DNA of 64,000 nucleotides from Leptospira kirschneri serovar Cynopteri str. 3522 CT (GCF_000243695.2 NZ_AHMN02000007.1:258501-322500); one strand, 5' to 3'. Positions 14,005 through 27,680 are shown, counted from the first letter of the stretch. Translations and numbers: made by a program. Notes: a model not told the origin generated them from the sequence alone.

Positions 14005-14451
14005 TCATCATGTTTTTACAATTAAAACGCCTCGGTTCGTTTTTTATTGAACTTTAAAAAAATTTAATAAACCCAAAAAAGGCGACGGACCGCACTTGAA
14101 CTTCAGTCAATCAATTGCATAAAAGAAACATAATACGATATTTCGTCTTTAGTTATAATTTGTTATAGAATGCAATTCGCAGAGAGCCATAATCAATCCA
14201 CAAATTTTGGATCCCGAAAACGCGACCCTTAGGAGAGCGTTTTGCTGAGTTCTTTAACGCGATCTGTCGAGCGCCCGTAGAAACGAGACGCTGAGTTTGA
14301 TAGAGGCGGCTTAAGTTTAACACATCGATCCCTTTCGCGTCATGCCAAATTCACATTAAAATAGGTATGTAATAAGAAATTTCTTTTGGTTCCTGGTCAG
14401 ATCCTTTTTATGGAAGAATTAGAATTCTTTTATATTAAATCTGAGTGATTT
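14005..14451. repeat. Intergenic region with degenerate repeat island
   Basis: No gene seen. From about 14185 to 14355 it contains family segments also found elsewhere: AGAGAGCCATAATCAATCCACAA, GCGACCCTTAGGAGAGCG (again near 15178), GCGCCCGTAGAAACGAGACGCTGAG (again near 44757 and 59287) and a CATCGATCCCTTTCGCGT tail (again near 53311 and 59633). It closes with ATTCACATTAAA, a worn form of the island end. Confidence 0.55.
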
Positions 14452-14982
14452 TTATTCTTTTAGGTAGTATGGGTATTTATCCGTCATCGGGTTTGGTTCG
14501 AATTTTAATTCTCTTGAAATGAGATTTTGTCTCCTGTTGATCTTCCAAGTCATTTCGTAAGTCCAGTGAAAGCTAGGAACTCCCCGGTTCAAACTTTTCA
14601 CAAAAAAATCCTCCTTTCCACCAAGGTCTTCCAGCCAAAGCATATAATTAAAAAGATAACACCTCGAAACCCCATGAGCCGCTGCCAGCACACCTAAAGT
14701 AGCCCAAACACCGGTATGAACTCGAATACTAAACTTCTTCATTTTACCAACGTCTCGATTGTATTTGATTTTACCCGCCCGGTTATGAAGACGTTTCATA
14801 GAAGCGATCTGCTTAGAATATTTTCTCAACAAAAAAGGAAGTTTACCCCGAAGCGCTTTTCTTTCTTGAAGATTCAAACGATTCCAATAAACATCTGGAA
14901 CTAAAAGAGAATCTGTACCAACAGAACCTTCCACCAAAGCAGATTCAATTTTTTGACCGTCGTCCAATAAAAGAATGTCCAT
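14452..14982 (-). CDS. DUF1564 family protein of leptospires
   Basis: 176 residues. The core with RDVGKMKKFSIRVHTG, ATLGVLAAAHGVSRCYLFNY and MLWLEDLG is the recognisable DUF1564 pattern. These proteins occur in many copies in pathogenic Leptospira and have no known function. The ribbon-helix-helix-like look of the core suggests DNA binding, which is inference only. It stands alone between repeat-rich regions, with repeats on both sides, which fits a gene carried or amplified with mobile DNA. Confidence 0.85.
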   Translation of the reverse strand: MDILLLDDGQKIESALVEGSVGTDSLLVPDVYWNRLNLQERKALRGKLPFLLRKYSKQIASMKRLHNRAGKIKYNRDVGKMKKFSIRVHTGVWATLGVLAAAHGVSRCYLFNYMLWLEDLGGKEDFFVKSLNRGVPSFHWTYEMTWKINRRQNLISRELKFEPNPMTDKYPYYLKE

Positions 14983-15034
14983 ACCAGAAAACGGTTCTGC
15001 GAACTTTCCAAGCGGAACAGTTTATGAAGAAATT

Positions 15035-15542
15035 TTAACGTGACGGTGTAAGAAAATTTTGTCGAATAAAAAACTCAATGTTGCTCCTTATCATAACCAA
15101 CCCCACAAACATTTAGATCTCAATATAAATCTATCCGGGATTACTACAAGTCCTCTGTAAAACTTTCGCCCTAGAACGCGACCCTTAGGAGAGCGTTTTG
15201 CTGAGTTTAAACGCGATCTGCCGAACGATTCATGGAGAGTGAGACACTAAGTTTGATAGAGAGCGTTGCATGAGTTTTCCCTAATTTTGGGTGGCAACTC
15301 AATGAATTGCTTCCCATGGGTCGCAATTCAGGTGGAAGTTAGAAAGATTTGAGAGACTTTTCTCTATCAGAAAAACATACTTTTTGCAAGTAAAAAGACT
15401 CATTCTTGTCGGAACACTTGAAAAATGTGCGTTGATTCTAAAATCCTATTCAATTGTCGGTAAAGTTATGATAGAGAGCGTAGCTTGAGCTCCTTACGTT
15501 TCAATCGCTTTCGCATCGGGGTTCTATAGAACTTACGCGAAA
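15035..15542. repeat. Long dispersed repeat island, plus-oriented copy
   Basis: It begins TTAACGTGACGGTGTAAGAAA (a variant of the common island end) and ends near GAACTTACGCGAA. Its body contains segments found in the opposite orientation at about 59330-59590: the CATAACCAACCCCACAA run, AGATCTCAATATAAATCT, CTTTTTGCAAGTAAAAAGAC and TTCTTGTCGGAACACTTGAA. No protein is encoded. The order of segments relative to the 59-kb copy suggests one ancestral element with rearrangement. Confidence 0.65.
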
Positions 15543-16085
15543 CGGCGGTTTGTAATAAAGATCGTGGTATTATATTATAATGCTACTTTGAAGTTTTTAC
15601 GAAAATTAAAATCTTCCGTAAAAAAGTCGGACGTGGGAACTACCACATTTTACAAAAAGTTCATCTGTAAAATAATTGTAGGAACTCATAATAAATCCAA
15701 ACTTTATCCTGCAGGATTACTCCAAACTTTGAAATTACTATTCAGATGTATAAAAAGAATACTATGATGAACTGTTTCAAAAGTTAAAATGTCGAATTAT
15801 TTTGAATCAGACGCGATTTTTGGAGACTTTGTATTTCTGTAAAATCACTCTTCATTTTTTGATACCGTTTTCCGCACTCGAGCAGCAAATCACGAAAAAT
15901 GAATGTTTTAAAAAACGCAAAACGATTATTTGTAGTAATTCCAACTTTTGAAAACTTTTTCTATCAAAAGCGCAAGCGGATTTTACAGTTATTTTTTCTA
16001 GGAAGTATTACAAATTCAGGAAAAATAAAATTGTAAGAAGAGACTTTCTTTTTAAGACAAAAAATTAAAACCTAGTAAAAATATT
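15543..16085. other. Intergenic stretch without a recognisable gene
   Basis: AT-rich. It has two copies of the short intergenic motif: GTGGGAACTACCAC at 15633 and GTAGGAACTCATAA near 15678. A 67-codon open frame at 15564-15767 has no ribosome-binding site and overlaps these motifs, so I do not call it. The last 50 bases carry the mqnD leader, in which no strong promoter is evident. Confidence 0.5.
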
Positions 16086-16910
16086 ATGGAATTCAGTTTA
16101 GCCTATTCTCCCTGTCCAAACGATACGTTTTTATTCTACCACCTAACGAAAGGCAAGGCGACGGAACAATTTCAAGTTCGCGAAGAACTTCACGACGTAG
16201 AACAATTAAACCGAGCCGCATTCCAAGGGAAATACCAAGTAACTAAACTTTCTTTTGCAGCGTATTTTTCGGTAATGGATCGATATTCCATATTAGATTC
16301 CGGCTCCGCGCTGGGCAAAAATTGTGGACCGATACTCGTTTATAAAAAAGAAAAAAATCCAGGAAGCCCCAAGGGAAAAAAAATTCTCATTCCGGGAGAA
16401 TTGACAACTGCGAATCTTCTTCTAAAACTTTTTCTAAATAACGATTTTCATCCGATTCCGGTCCGTTATGACAAAATCATTCCACTTCTTTTGTCGGGAG
16501 AATCGGACTTAGGAGTTTTGATTCATGAAGAAAGGTTCACCTATGAAAAACAAGGTCTATCTAAACTACAAGACCTAGGAGAATGGTGGGAAGAAACAAC
16601 AGGCAAACACATTCCGTTAGGCGCCATTGCGTTCCAAAGAAAGATAGAAAAAAGATGGAAGGAAAATTTCGATTCCGCTTTAAAATTAAGTCTAGATCTT
16701 GCTTATAAAAATCGAGAAACAACTTACGCATACATTCTCAAACATTCTCAGGATACTACACGAGAAGTCGTAGATTCACATATCGATCTTTATGTGAATC
16801 AATTTACCCGTTCTCTTGGAACCGAAGGCAGAGACTCAATTCTCACATTGTATCAGAAAGGGGTAAGCGCTGGTTTTTTACCACCCGGAAAAGAAAAAGA
16901 ACTCTTTTAA
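16086..16910 (+). CDS. mqnD: 1,4-dihydroxy-6-naphthoate synthase, menaquinone (futalosine) pathway
   Basis: 274 residues. The N-terminal LAYSPCPNDTFLFYHL is the hallmark of MqnD, and the conserved histidine-bearing segment VLIHEERFTYE and the KHIPLGAIAF segment follow in the right places. MqnD cleaves cyclic dehypoxanthine futalosine to give dihydroxynaphthoate for menaquinone, the respiratory quinone of leptospires. It is a single gene here, and none of the other mqn genes lie in the window. It is one of only three plus-strand genes left of the origin region. Confidence 0.9.
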   Translation: MEFSLAYSPCPNDTFLFYHLTKGKATEQFQVREELHDVEQLNRAAFQGKYQVTKLSFAAYFSVMDRYSILDSGSALGKNCGPILVYKKEKNPGSPKGKKILIPGELTTANLLLKLFLNNDFHPIPVRYDKIIPLLLSGESDLGVLIHEERFTYEKQGLSKLQDLGEWWEETTGKHIPLGAIAFQRKIEKRWKENFDSALKLSLDLAYKNRETTYAYILKHSQDTTREVVDSHIDLYVNQFTRSLGTEGRDSILTLYQKGVSAGFLPPGKEKELF

Positions 16911-16954
16911 ATCAAACGAAACCGATCACTTTAAAGGTAGATTCCTCATCTATT

Positions 16955-17165
16955 TCAACGCAAGTTCGGTGTAAGCAATCCGTTTTTATCTTAACGTGAG
17001 TTCGACGTAAGAAAATTGGGGCGAATAATAAACTCAGGTGCTGCTCTCTACGGATCGCGTTCTAAATTGAAACTAAAAACTATATGTTGTATAACGTTTC
17101 TTGCATGCAATTGATTAACCAGAGAGCCGGGCCAGTTGTGGCAAGCTCTCTATCATCAACTTCTC
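16955..17165. repeat. Repeat island fragment between mqnD and metF
   Basis: It contains two tandem copies of the island end: TTCAACGCAAGTTCGGTGTAAG (worn) and TTAACGTGAGTTCGACGTAAG starting at 16991. Then comes CTGCTCTCTACGGATCGCGTT and an inverted pair AGAGAGC / GCTCTCT around 17120-17145. It lies between convergent genes and carries no coding signal. Confidence 0.5.
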
Positions 17166-17191
17166 CAAAGGAGATTGTACATTCTAAGTTT

Positions 17192-18073
17192 TTAAACAGA
17201 TTCACCTTTGAGTTCTCTTACGATGTCGTAACTAGCGTGCGATTGATTGAGAGTATAAAGATGAATTCCGGGAACTCCCATCGCCAACAACTCTCTACAT
17301 TGTTTTACGGAAAAGTTTAAACTTCTTCTGTAAAATTCCTCGGGACGATGTTCCACTTCTTGCAAATCTTGGATGAGAGAAGAGGGGAACTCACAACCGG
17401 CCATAGAACGAAATCTATCTATCTGAGAAAAAGAAGTGATCGGCATTATCCCTGGAATAACAGGAACTTGAATTCCGACCTTTCGAACTAAATTCAAAAA
17501 GTTTTCAAAAATAGGATTCACAAAAAAAAGTTGAGATACTAAAAAATCAGTTCCTGCGTCCACCTTTAGTTTTAAATTTCTCACGTCTTCTTCTAAAGTT
17601 TTTGCGTTCGGATGTTTTTCAGGATAACAACCGCCACCGATACAAAAATCCAACTTTTCAGAACGAATAAAAGAAACGAGTTCAGTTGCATTCTCAAAAC
17701 CATTTTCTACTTTTTTAAATTCTCCTTCTCCTTTTGGCGGATCTCCTCGCAATGCCATCAAGTTTACAATCCCGGATGATCGGATCCATTTTAAAGTTTC
17801 CAAAATCTGGCCTTTGTCACTCCCCACACAAGTAAAATGAGAAACCGTAGGAAAAGAATAATTCTTAGAAATCCGAGATAAAATCTGTGCGGTTTTGTCT
17901 CTTGTAGAACCTCCCGCTCCATATGTAACCGTAATAAAGTCCGGATTGAGTAGTGATAACTCTTTCACGGTCTCCATCAATTTCAAATCTCCTTCCGGAG
18001 TTTTTGGAGGAAAGAACTCAAACGAATACACCGGTCCCTTTGTAGAACCGTAAATTTCAGATACTTTTTTCAT
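17192..18073 (-). CDS. metF: 5,10-methylenetetrahydrofolate reductase
   Basis: Reduces methylene-THF to methyl-THF for methionine synthesis, FAD-dependent. 293 residues. Signatures are YSFEFFPPKTPEG near the N-terminus, TVTYGAGGSTRDKT, HFTCVG, ALRGDPP, GGCYPEKHP and FLVSQLFFV, with the C-terminal VPGIHLYTLN. It starts 10 bases after the end of the upstream fibre-like gene on the same strand. metF is one of the genes known to lie on leptospiral chromosome II. Confidence 0.95.
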   Translation of the reverse strand: MKKVSEIYGSTKGPVYSFEFFPPKTPEGDLKLMETVKELSLLNPDFITVTYGAGGSTRDKTAQILSRISKNYSFPTVSHFTCVGSDKGQILETLKWIRSSGIVNLMALRGDPPKGEGEFKKVENGFENATELVSFIRSEKLDFCIGGGCYPEKHPNAKTLEEDVRNLKLKVDAGTDFLVSQLFFVNPIFENFLNLVRKVGIQVPVIPGIMPITSFSQIDRFRSMAGCEFPSSLIQDLQEVEHRPEEFYRRSLNFSVKQCRELLAMGVPGIHLYTLNQSHASYDIVRELKGESV

Positions 18074-18083
18074 AAACTCCCGA

Positions 18084-20609
<2,526 letters not shown>

Positions 20610-20625
20610 TTCCTGGTTTTCTTTT

Positions 20626-21516
20626 TTAGTGTTTTGTGGAAGTAATTCGATTTTCTTCGTTTTTCGCGGAAAATATAACCAATATCGGAGGACGGATTTC
20701 CTCTGTGAAGTACTTTGCTATAATCATCCGCAAGGATTCTGTAACTGGGTCCAAGATACAAAGTGTTCTTCCATCTGGCTCTACTCTAATCTTTTCCAGT
20801 GTCTCTATACTAGATTTAGCTAATCGTTCTTTTGACCAACGTAAAAATCCATTCCAACTTGTTTCTCTCTCATTGTATCTTTCTTGATTTTGATTAAATT
20901 CCGGCATAAAATCGTCTTTGGCTTTTGTTAAATTTTTACATATTCCTTGCACATACCTTAAGTTGGTTTCCATTCCTCGTCCTCTAGCGATAGTAAGTGC
21001 TTCTGTTAGAGTTGTAGATCCATATTCTTTTTCTAATTCATCTAAACTTACTTGTTTTTTTCTCTTTTCTGGTTCTTGGTGCTGGTTATTTGTAATTGTT
21101 ATATTTATATGGTTTGGGGCTACTTCTCCAGACCCCTGAGGACCATTTTTCCCCACCCCCTGGGTTTCCGTTTCCCCACCCCCTGGGTTTCCAAAATTAT
21201 ACCCCTGGGGTGGTATTTTGGATCCAGGGTAGTTAAAACAAAAATAATACCGTGAACTTGTGTGCCCTGTTCCAGGCGTAACTTGAAGTAGTCCTGCTTG
21301 AATCAGGTCTCTTTTTCCTTGTATGATTGATTTTTTTGTTTTAAAGCCCGTTAGTCTTAACAGTATTTCTGTACTTGGCCAGACTGGCTTAAAATGCTGA
21401 TCACTAAATTTAAGCAGCACTAAATAGAGTGTTTTTGCTGCTGACGATAGATTGGCCCAGACTCCAGACTCTATTATGTCTGCAAAAAATTTTATGTATG
21501 GATAATGCTCACCCAT
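20626..21516 (-). CDS. Putative replication initiator protein (Rep-like, winged-helix N-terminus)
   Basis: 296 residues from ATG 21516. The frame is open to a TTG at 21564, which would add 16 residues. The ATG has AAGGAAGGA 12 bases upstream. Residues about 10-100 have the look of a replication-initiator winged helix (SAAKTLYLVLLKFSDQ, WPSTEILLRLTGFKTKKSIIQGKRDLIQAGLLQV). Then comes a Gly/Pro-rich linker and a charged helical C-terminal part. Position is the main argument: it is upstream of parB-parA on the same strand, with a structured leader, as in leptospiral plasmids and prophage replicons. Another DNA-binding role cannot be excluded. Confidence 0.65.
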   Translation of the reverse strand: MGEHYPYIKFFADIIESGVWANLSSAAKTLYLVLLKFSDQHFKPVWPSTEILLRLTGFKTKKSIIQGKRDLIQAGLLQVTPGTGHTSSRYYFCFNYPGSKIPPQGYNFGNPGGGETETQGVGKNGPQGSGEVAPNHINITITNNQHQEPEKRKKQVSLDELEKEYGSTTLTEALTIARGRGMETNLRYVQGICKNLTKAKDDFMPEFNQNQERYNERETSWNGFLRWSKERLAKSSIETLEKIRVEPDGRTLCILDPVTESLRMIIAKYFTEEIRPPILVIFSAKNEENRITSTKH

Positions 21517-21568
21517 CGGCTTTCGGGATCCTTCCTTATTAGAAAGTACATTAATTTTAAGCAAAAAT

Positions 21569-21634
<66 letters not shown>

Positions 21635-21643
21635 AGAATCCGG

Positions 21644-21672
21644 CCCCTGGTTCAGGCCAGGGGAATTTTTTT
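21644..21672 (+). terminator. Intrinsic terminator on the strand opposite rep
   Basis: CCCCTGG, loop TTCAGG, CCAGGGG, then AATTTTTTT: a textbook hairpin plus T-run that acts rightward. No plus-strand gene lies upstream for 4.7 kb, so the natural reading is a short RNA transcribed against the rep leader. TTGACA at 21580-21585 could be its -35, but the -10 that should follow is poor. Confidence 0.6.
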
Positions 21673-21811
21673 ATCCGGATTTTAATAGCGCGGGTTCGAT
21701 TTTGACCGAGTTGAATTTCTCGGCTCTGTCAGTGGATCTAATTTGGTTATCTTGTTGTGATTTCCGCATTCATTTTTTTATCGAACTCACGCTAAATAAT
21801 ATTTTTAAGCT

Positions 21812-21829
21812 CCTCTCGCTGGCGAGAGG
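21812..21829. promoter_or_regulatory. GC-rich palindrome between rep and parB
   Basis: CCTCTCGC-TG-GCGAGAGG, an 8-bp perfect inverted pair with a 2-base centre in otherwise AT-rich DNA. It is followed by AT-rich direct repeats TACTATATT. It could be a small terminator for parB-parA or a binding site in the origin. Confidence 0.4.
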
Positions 21830-21869
<40 letters not shown>

Positions 21870-21989
21870 TTTCAACTGTGGGTTTGTCAACCCATTGGTT
21901 TATTTTTCCCTTATTTTTAATTTTTTCTTTTACTAAGTACTTGTATGTACTTTTGATGTCGCTTAATCATTTTGTTAAGCGACATCAAT

Positions 21990-22835
21990 TTACGAGACTT
22001 CGAATTTTTTGCGGATTTCTTTTTTTATCAATTTTAAAATCTCACCTAACAATGCTTCATCGTGGGAGGTAATTTGAATGAGCCCTTGTTTTTTGGTGAT
22101 TTTATATTCTGCTGACTTTGGATTTGATGTTTTGGAATTTGTGCTGGATGTAATTTTAGGGGTGAATAAATTTTCTTCTTCCCGGTTAAAAGATTTTGCA
22201 TCTTTTACAGTTTTTAATGCACCCGTCTGAAACAAATTTAAGAATTCGGCAAACGTTCCTTTTCGAGATGCAGCAACTGCTTGGATTAGTAGATTTTTAC
22301 TTTCAATTCCCGCTTCTTTACAGGATCTAAGTTCCTCTTTGTTTAAATTGGAAATTCCGAGGAGTTCTGTCATATAACTTCTGCTTTTCCCAAAAAGAGT
22401 TCCTAGTTCTTGATCTGTGTATTTAAAACTTGTCTTTAAATGTGACATGGCCTCTATTTCTTCATAAGGCGATAGATTTTCTCTTTGGAGGTTTTCTATG
22501 ATGGCAAGTCGGAATGTTTCTTTTTCGTCTCGGTCTAAAATTTTACATTCTACTTCTGCCCAGCCTAATTGTTTTGCTGCGTGATATCTTCTTTCTCCGG
22601 CTACGATTTTGTAGTTTTCGTCTTCCGGATTTTGTTTTGTTACGATGATCGGTTGTAAAAGCCCATCTTTTTCCAGGCTTCTTGCAAGGTCGTCTACGCC
22701 TTTTTTTCGGTCTTGTCTAGGCTGGTTTTCCGACGGAAGTATTTTATCAAGTCGAATTTTTCGAACGGTCCCTTCCAGTTTTTCTGCTTGAAATACATCC
22801 GCGAGGGAGCCGAGTCGTTTACTTTTTGAGCTCAT
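21990..22835 (-). CDS. parB: Chromosome/plasmid partition protein ParB
   Basis: 281 residues. The N-terminal CTPase/ParB domain shows LPSENQPRQ, GLLQPIIV and the nucleotide-binding VAGERRYHAA. The following IIENLQRENLSPYEEIEAM is the other conserved block. A helix-turn-helix (DQELGTLFGKSRSYMTELLGI) binds the centromere site. The C-terminal 40 residues are a Lys-rich dimerisation segment after a Ser/Asn-rich linker. It overlaps the parA end by 17 bases. Confidence 0.95.
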   Translation of the reverse strand: MSSKSKRLGSLADVFQAEKLEGTVRKIRLDKILPSENQPRQDRKKGVDDLARSLEKDGLLQPIIVTKQNPEDENYKIVAGERRYHAAKQLGWAEVECKILDRDEKETFRLAIIENLQRENLSPYEEIEAMSHLKTSFKYTDQELGTLFGKSRSYMTELLGISNLNKEELRSCKEAGIESKNLLIQAVAASRKGTFAEFLNLFQTGALKTVKDAKSFNREEENLFTPKITSSTNSKTSNPKSAEYKITKKQGLIQITSHDEALLGEILKLIKKEIRKKFEVS

Positions 22836-23571
22836 TTAAAAACTCCTCTATAAATCCTTCGTATTCTTGGGCTTGTTTGCTTGTTTTGTTATACTCAAAT
22901 ACTGATTTTTTAGCTAAATGAGATTCTCCGACTGCTACTCCGTCTGAAATGCTCGTTTCAAAAATTCGAAAATATTTTGTCAAAACGGGGACAATTGTTT
23001 TTGTCAATAAGGTCTGGGGTTTGAGTTGTGTAACTAAGGCTCCTAAAATTTCTAAATTTGGATTAATTCTTTTTTTAATGCTAGTGATTGTTTGTTGGAG
23101 TCCTACAATTCCATCGACCGAAAATTTTTCAGCCTGAAGTGGGATCAGTACATAGTTGGAGCTGACGAGCGCGTTGATCGTAAAAATGGATAAACTAGGT
23201 GGACAGTCTATGATACAAAAATCTATTCCGTCTAATCCTTGTAATGAGTCTCTTAAGATATAAGGCGCGTCTACTGAGCTTCCAGAAAGTGTTTCCACTT
23301 CGGCAAGATTCATTTTAGAAGGTGCTAAAAAGAGATCTGGTTGTCTCGTTTTTATCATGATTTCTTTGATTGTCATTCTTGAGTTGAAAACTCCGTGCAT
23401 AGATTTCTCTAAACTTTCCGGATTGGTAAAGATGCCCGTTGAATTTGCCTGGGGATCTATGTCAACGAGTAGGGTTTTTTTCCCTCTTCTCGCCAGCCCC
23501 ATAGATAAGTTGAGGGAAGTTGTAGTTTTGCCTTCTCCACCTTTTTGATTTGCTATAGATACGACTATCAT
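22819..23571 (-). CDS. parA: Partition ATPase ParA
   Basis: 250 residues, the short (type Ib or chromosomal) form without an N-terminal DNA-binding domain. The deviant Walker A is KGGEGKTT near residue 10, where most ParA/Soj proteins have KGGVGKTT. Walker A' LLVDIDPQANST and the CPPSL block are normal. It is transcribed toward parB and rep. A 16-bp palindrome lies 22 bases upstream of its ATG, which may be parS, an operator, or both. Confidence 0.95.
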   Translation of the reverse strand: MIVVSIANQKGGEGKTTTSLNLSMGLARRGKKTLLVDIDPQANSTGIFTNPESLEKSMHGVFNSRMTIKEIMIKTRQPDLFLAPSKMNLAEVETLSGSSVDAPYILRDSLQGLDGIDFCIIDCPPSLSIFTINALVSSNYVLIPLQAEKFSVDGIVGLQQTITSIKKRINPNLEILGALVTQLKPQTLLTKTIVPVLTKYFRIFETSISDGVAVGESHLAKKSVFEYNKTSKQAQEYEGFIEEFLNELKK

Positions 23572-23587
23572 GAATTCTACCTTATGT

Positions 23588-23620
<33 letters not shown>

Positions 23621-23766
23621 CTTTGCTGGATTTGATTTATAGAAATTTTGTTTTAAGAATTAAATAAACCGTCTTGTTTTTGGTCTTATTTCCAGATGGG
23701 ATTATGCTTTTTTTATATTCAATCATTTATCTAAAATTGATATTTTTTCCTGCAATTTATTCAAAG

Positions 23767-23782
23767 TGTCGGACGTCCGACA
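23767..23782. promoter_or_regulatory. parS-like 16-bp palindrome, copy 2
   Basis: TGTCGGACGTCCGACA, perfectly palindromic and identical to copy 1 except for the two central bases. It lies 174 bp from copy 1 (centre to centre) and 24 bases before the ATG at 23807. The central ACGT is the same as in Bacillus parS. I saw no third full copy in the window. Confidence 0.65.
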
Positions 23783-23806
23783 TGGCTTCTGTACTTAGTT
23801 GACAGG

Positions 23807-25171
<1,365 letters not shown>

Positions 25172-25172
25172 C

Positions 25173-26183
25173 GTGGATCTCGATTCTCTTTATGAAGAAC
25201 GAAAAACTCCAGGCGGATTTTTAGTCAAAGTTCGTCTTGCAAAAATGACCTATGTCGTTTTTACCCAAAGAGGACCAGAGGTTCCTCGGGGTTCTAAAAA
25301 TAATTCAATCGTAGTTTCGGTTCCTCGGATCGCTTTTTTGGGATCTCAATTTAATCTTTCTCATTTTCGTTTGGGTGAATTGAGTTTCGTAAACGTAAAA
25401 CAGGGTAAGCTCGTAATTCCCTATCAACATTCTAATTCCGGAAACGAAGTTCGAACGATTTTTTTGAACAGTGGAAGTGATTGTGACGTTCTTCCAGTTG
25501 TGGTCTATCATTTTCAAAATAGCGAAGGTTTGATTCGATCTAAAGACGAGGGTATAGAAATGCATCATCTTGTTTTGGATGAGTCGTATCCACGTCAAGA
25601 TCTGATTGCATTGAAGATTCGATTCCCGTCTTTGAACATGTTGATCGTTCGGAAAAAAGTAGTTTCTCATAAAACTTCTGAAACTTCCACCGAAACGGAC
25701 AAAGGGAAAGAATCTGGAATTGTGGATTTCAACAAAGTTCGAGCCGCGGACATCATGGATTCTGGAAATTTAAATATTCATTCTGGAAATCCAGTCTTTT
25801 TAGCTCGGATTCATTTAAGAAGAATGGATCTTGAAAAAGTAAAACAATTACTTTTGGATTTTCAATTAAAGCCGGAAGAAGTTTCTTTTATTCGAACTTT
25901 TTTTGCGGTAATGATTCGAAACGAGTTTGAAAAAGACGAGTTAAAACAAGTAAAACAAAAACTTCTCAATTTGGACGAAGGTTTTCGTCTTGCAGAGTTA
26001 ATTCTTGAAATGAAAATTCACGAGTTTGAAGTGGAGCTTGAAAAAAACTTTGGACCTGAAATTGCAAGTATGTGTTACGCGCTTCTTGAAAAAGAACAAG
26101 ATCGTGCGCAAGAGGAAGAAAAGGGGATTATTCTCTGGGAATGGAAACTTCGAGTAAAGCGTCTTTTTCGCAAAAGCGCCTGA
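25173..26183 (+). CDS. Unrecognised protein downstream of the NtrC-like gene
   Basis: 336 residues from GTG 25173, which follows the upstream stop by one base and has GGAG 10 bases before it. The frame continues further upstream inside the other gene without meaning. The N-terminal half is beta-rich ([31 protein letters not shown]). The C-terminal third is helical and charged ([22 protein letters not shown]-like). No known motif, signal or membrane segment was seen. Translation coupling to the regulator suggests a joint role. Confidence 0.7.
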   Translation: MDLDSLYEERKTPGGFLVKVRLAKMTYVVFTQRGPEVPRGSKNNSIVVSVPRIAFLGSQFNLSHFRLGELSFVNVKQGKLVIPYQHSNSGNEVRTIFLNSGSDCDVLPVVVYHFQNSEGLIRSKDEGIEMHHLVLDESYPRQDLIALKIRFPSLNMLIVRKKVVSHKTSETSTETDKGKESGIVDFNKVRAADIMDSGNLNIHSGNPVFLARIHLRRMDLEKVKQLLLDFQLKPEEVSFIRTFFAVMIRNEFEKDELKQVKQKLLNLDEGFRLAELILEMKIHEFEVELEKNFGPEIASMCYALLEKEQDRAQEEEKGIILWEWKLRVKRLFRKSA

Positions 26184-26263
26184 AGAATTCTTAAAAAACT
26201 TTCAAAAAATACTAAAAAAAGCTTCCTTTTTCTTGAAAAACAGGCAAATTATAGAAAATTACT

Positions 26264-27253
26264 ATGTTTTTTAGAACAAGAACATTCTTTTTGGCACAAT
26301 TCTTGCTTTCATTTTTGGGGCTTGGTTTGTTCCATACGTTGTACGCTTCTGAAAATGATATTTTAGAAATTTCAGACATTCTTGTTCATCAAACGGAAGT
26401 GAATCGTGTTTTATCGGTTCCTGCTTCTAATTCACTCTCAGCTTTAGACCATGAGGATTTCTTTGTTTTGGATTTAGATACTGTTGGTGTAACAAAAAGT
26501 AATCATTCATCAAATTTGGCTCGCAAGAAAGTTTCTCCTTTAGATTTAAAAGATCAAGTATTTCCGATCTTAATTGAAAATCGGTTTTTACATTTAAACG
26601 GTTTTAATTTTGACATTCCTTTTTTCTTTTACTGGAGTTCACAAAATTTTATTTCTTCGGTAACAATTTTAGCAAAGAATTCAGTTTCGTTTTTAGAAAA
26701 AACAGATGTTTGTCTTTTTGTCTTAGATAGACGTCAGCTTTTTAATTCAAAAAATTGTATGTTCCTATTTTTACTTAAGAAAGATCCGTTTAATTCAAAA
26801 CTATTTATAGCACTTGAGGATTCTCTTTTGTATTTTATTGGATTAGAAAAAAATACAATGGCGTCGCAAAACAACGAGTTTCATTTAGCGCGAAACCGAA
26901 AATTTTTGACCGATTCTCACCTAAATTTAGATGTACAAGTGGAAAGGTTGAAGTCGTTTTTACTAAGGTCGGTGGAATTTGAGGAAAAACTTTCTGCTAC
27001 TAATTGGAAACAGAAGAATGAGCCATTTGTGTTTTGGCAGGCTGGGAGTAGGGTTTGTAATTTCATTGATCGTTTGTTTTGGAAGTTAAGAAATGATAAG
27101 GTTGTGTTGACGAAAGGATTTAAAACAAAGGTAATTTCTGTGAACGTTAAAGTTCCTCTCAATGTTCGATTATCTACTAACAAATCTATTTGTATTCAAA
27201 ATTCTGTTTTCCAATTCAATAATCTCTTCTATCAGAATTCTGTTGTCGGATAA
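26264..27253 (+). CDS. Exported protein of unknown function
   Basis: 329 residues with a signal peptide (basic start MFFRTRTFF, hydrophobic LLSFLGLGLF, cut near LYASEN). The rest is rich in Phe, Asn, Ser and Leu with no recognisable domain. Codon use is strongly AT-biased, more than in neighbours. It is on the same strand as the two preceding genes with an 80-base gap. Confidence 0.65.
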   Translation: MFFRTRTFFLAQFLLSFLGLGLFHTLYASENDILEISDILVHQTEVNRVLSVPASNSLSALDHEDFFVLDLDTVGVTKSNHSSNLARKKVSPLDLKDQVFPILIENRFLHLNGFNFDIPFFFYWSSQNFISSVTILAKNSVSFLEKTDVCLFVLDRRQLFNSKNCMFLFLLKKDPFNSKLFIALEDSLLYFIGLEKNTMASQNNEFHLARNRKFLTDSHLNLDVQVERLKSFLLRSVEFEEKLSATNWKQKNEPFVFWQAGSRVCNFIDRLFWKLRNDKVVLTKGFKTKVISVNVKVPLNVRLSTNKSICIQNSVFQFNNLFYQNSVVG

Positions 27254-27301
27254 AATTCTAAATTTGTTTGTTTTTCAAGCCACAGTTGAAAATCTTTGTT
27301 T

Positions 27302-27676
27302 ATGGCTTCCAAAGTGAAACGATCTTCTTTTCAGAAATTGCTAAACGCGATGAAAAAGATGTCTCTTGAAGTGAACGATTATGAGATTTGCAGACGTTTA
27401 GAAACGATTATGATGACGAGTAAAGAAGATCTAAGCCAAGTTGTTGTAAAATCTCTTTTGGACAATCCTTTGGACTTTGATCCAAAAACGTTGCCTGAAC
27501 CTTATGGACAGTATATTCGACATTTTGTATATATGGTTAAAAGAAATAAAAAACAAGGTATCGATACAAATTTTGATTCACCAATAAATAGTACTAAATC
27601 TTCTGAAAAACAAACAACCGAACTATTAAAAACACCTTTCAAAAAAGAAGGGTCTAAAAAAGCCTCAAAACGTTAA
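27302..27676 (+). CDS. Small basic protein of unknown function
   Basis: 124 residues from ATG 27302 (a TTG two codons earlier is possible). The N-terminal part is helical with many Met and Lys, the middle has PEPYGQYIRHFVYMVKR, and the C-terminal 50 residues are a disordered Lys/Ser/Thr-rich tail. It might bind nucleic acid, but this is only from charge. It ends the rightward run that starts at parA's divergent neighbour. Confidence 0.6.
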   Translation: MASKVKRSSFQKLLNAMKKMSLEVNDYEICRRLETIMMTSKEDLSQVVVKSLLDNPLDFDPKTLPEPYGQYIRHFVYMVKRNKKQGIDTNFDSPINSTKSSEKQTTELLKTPFKKEGSKKASKR

Positions 27677-27680
27677 AAAA

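Noticed and set aside
15564..15767. 67-codon open frame
   Set aside because: No ribosome-binding site, overlaps short intergenic repeat motifs, and the translation has no protein-like features.
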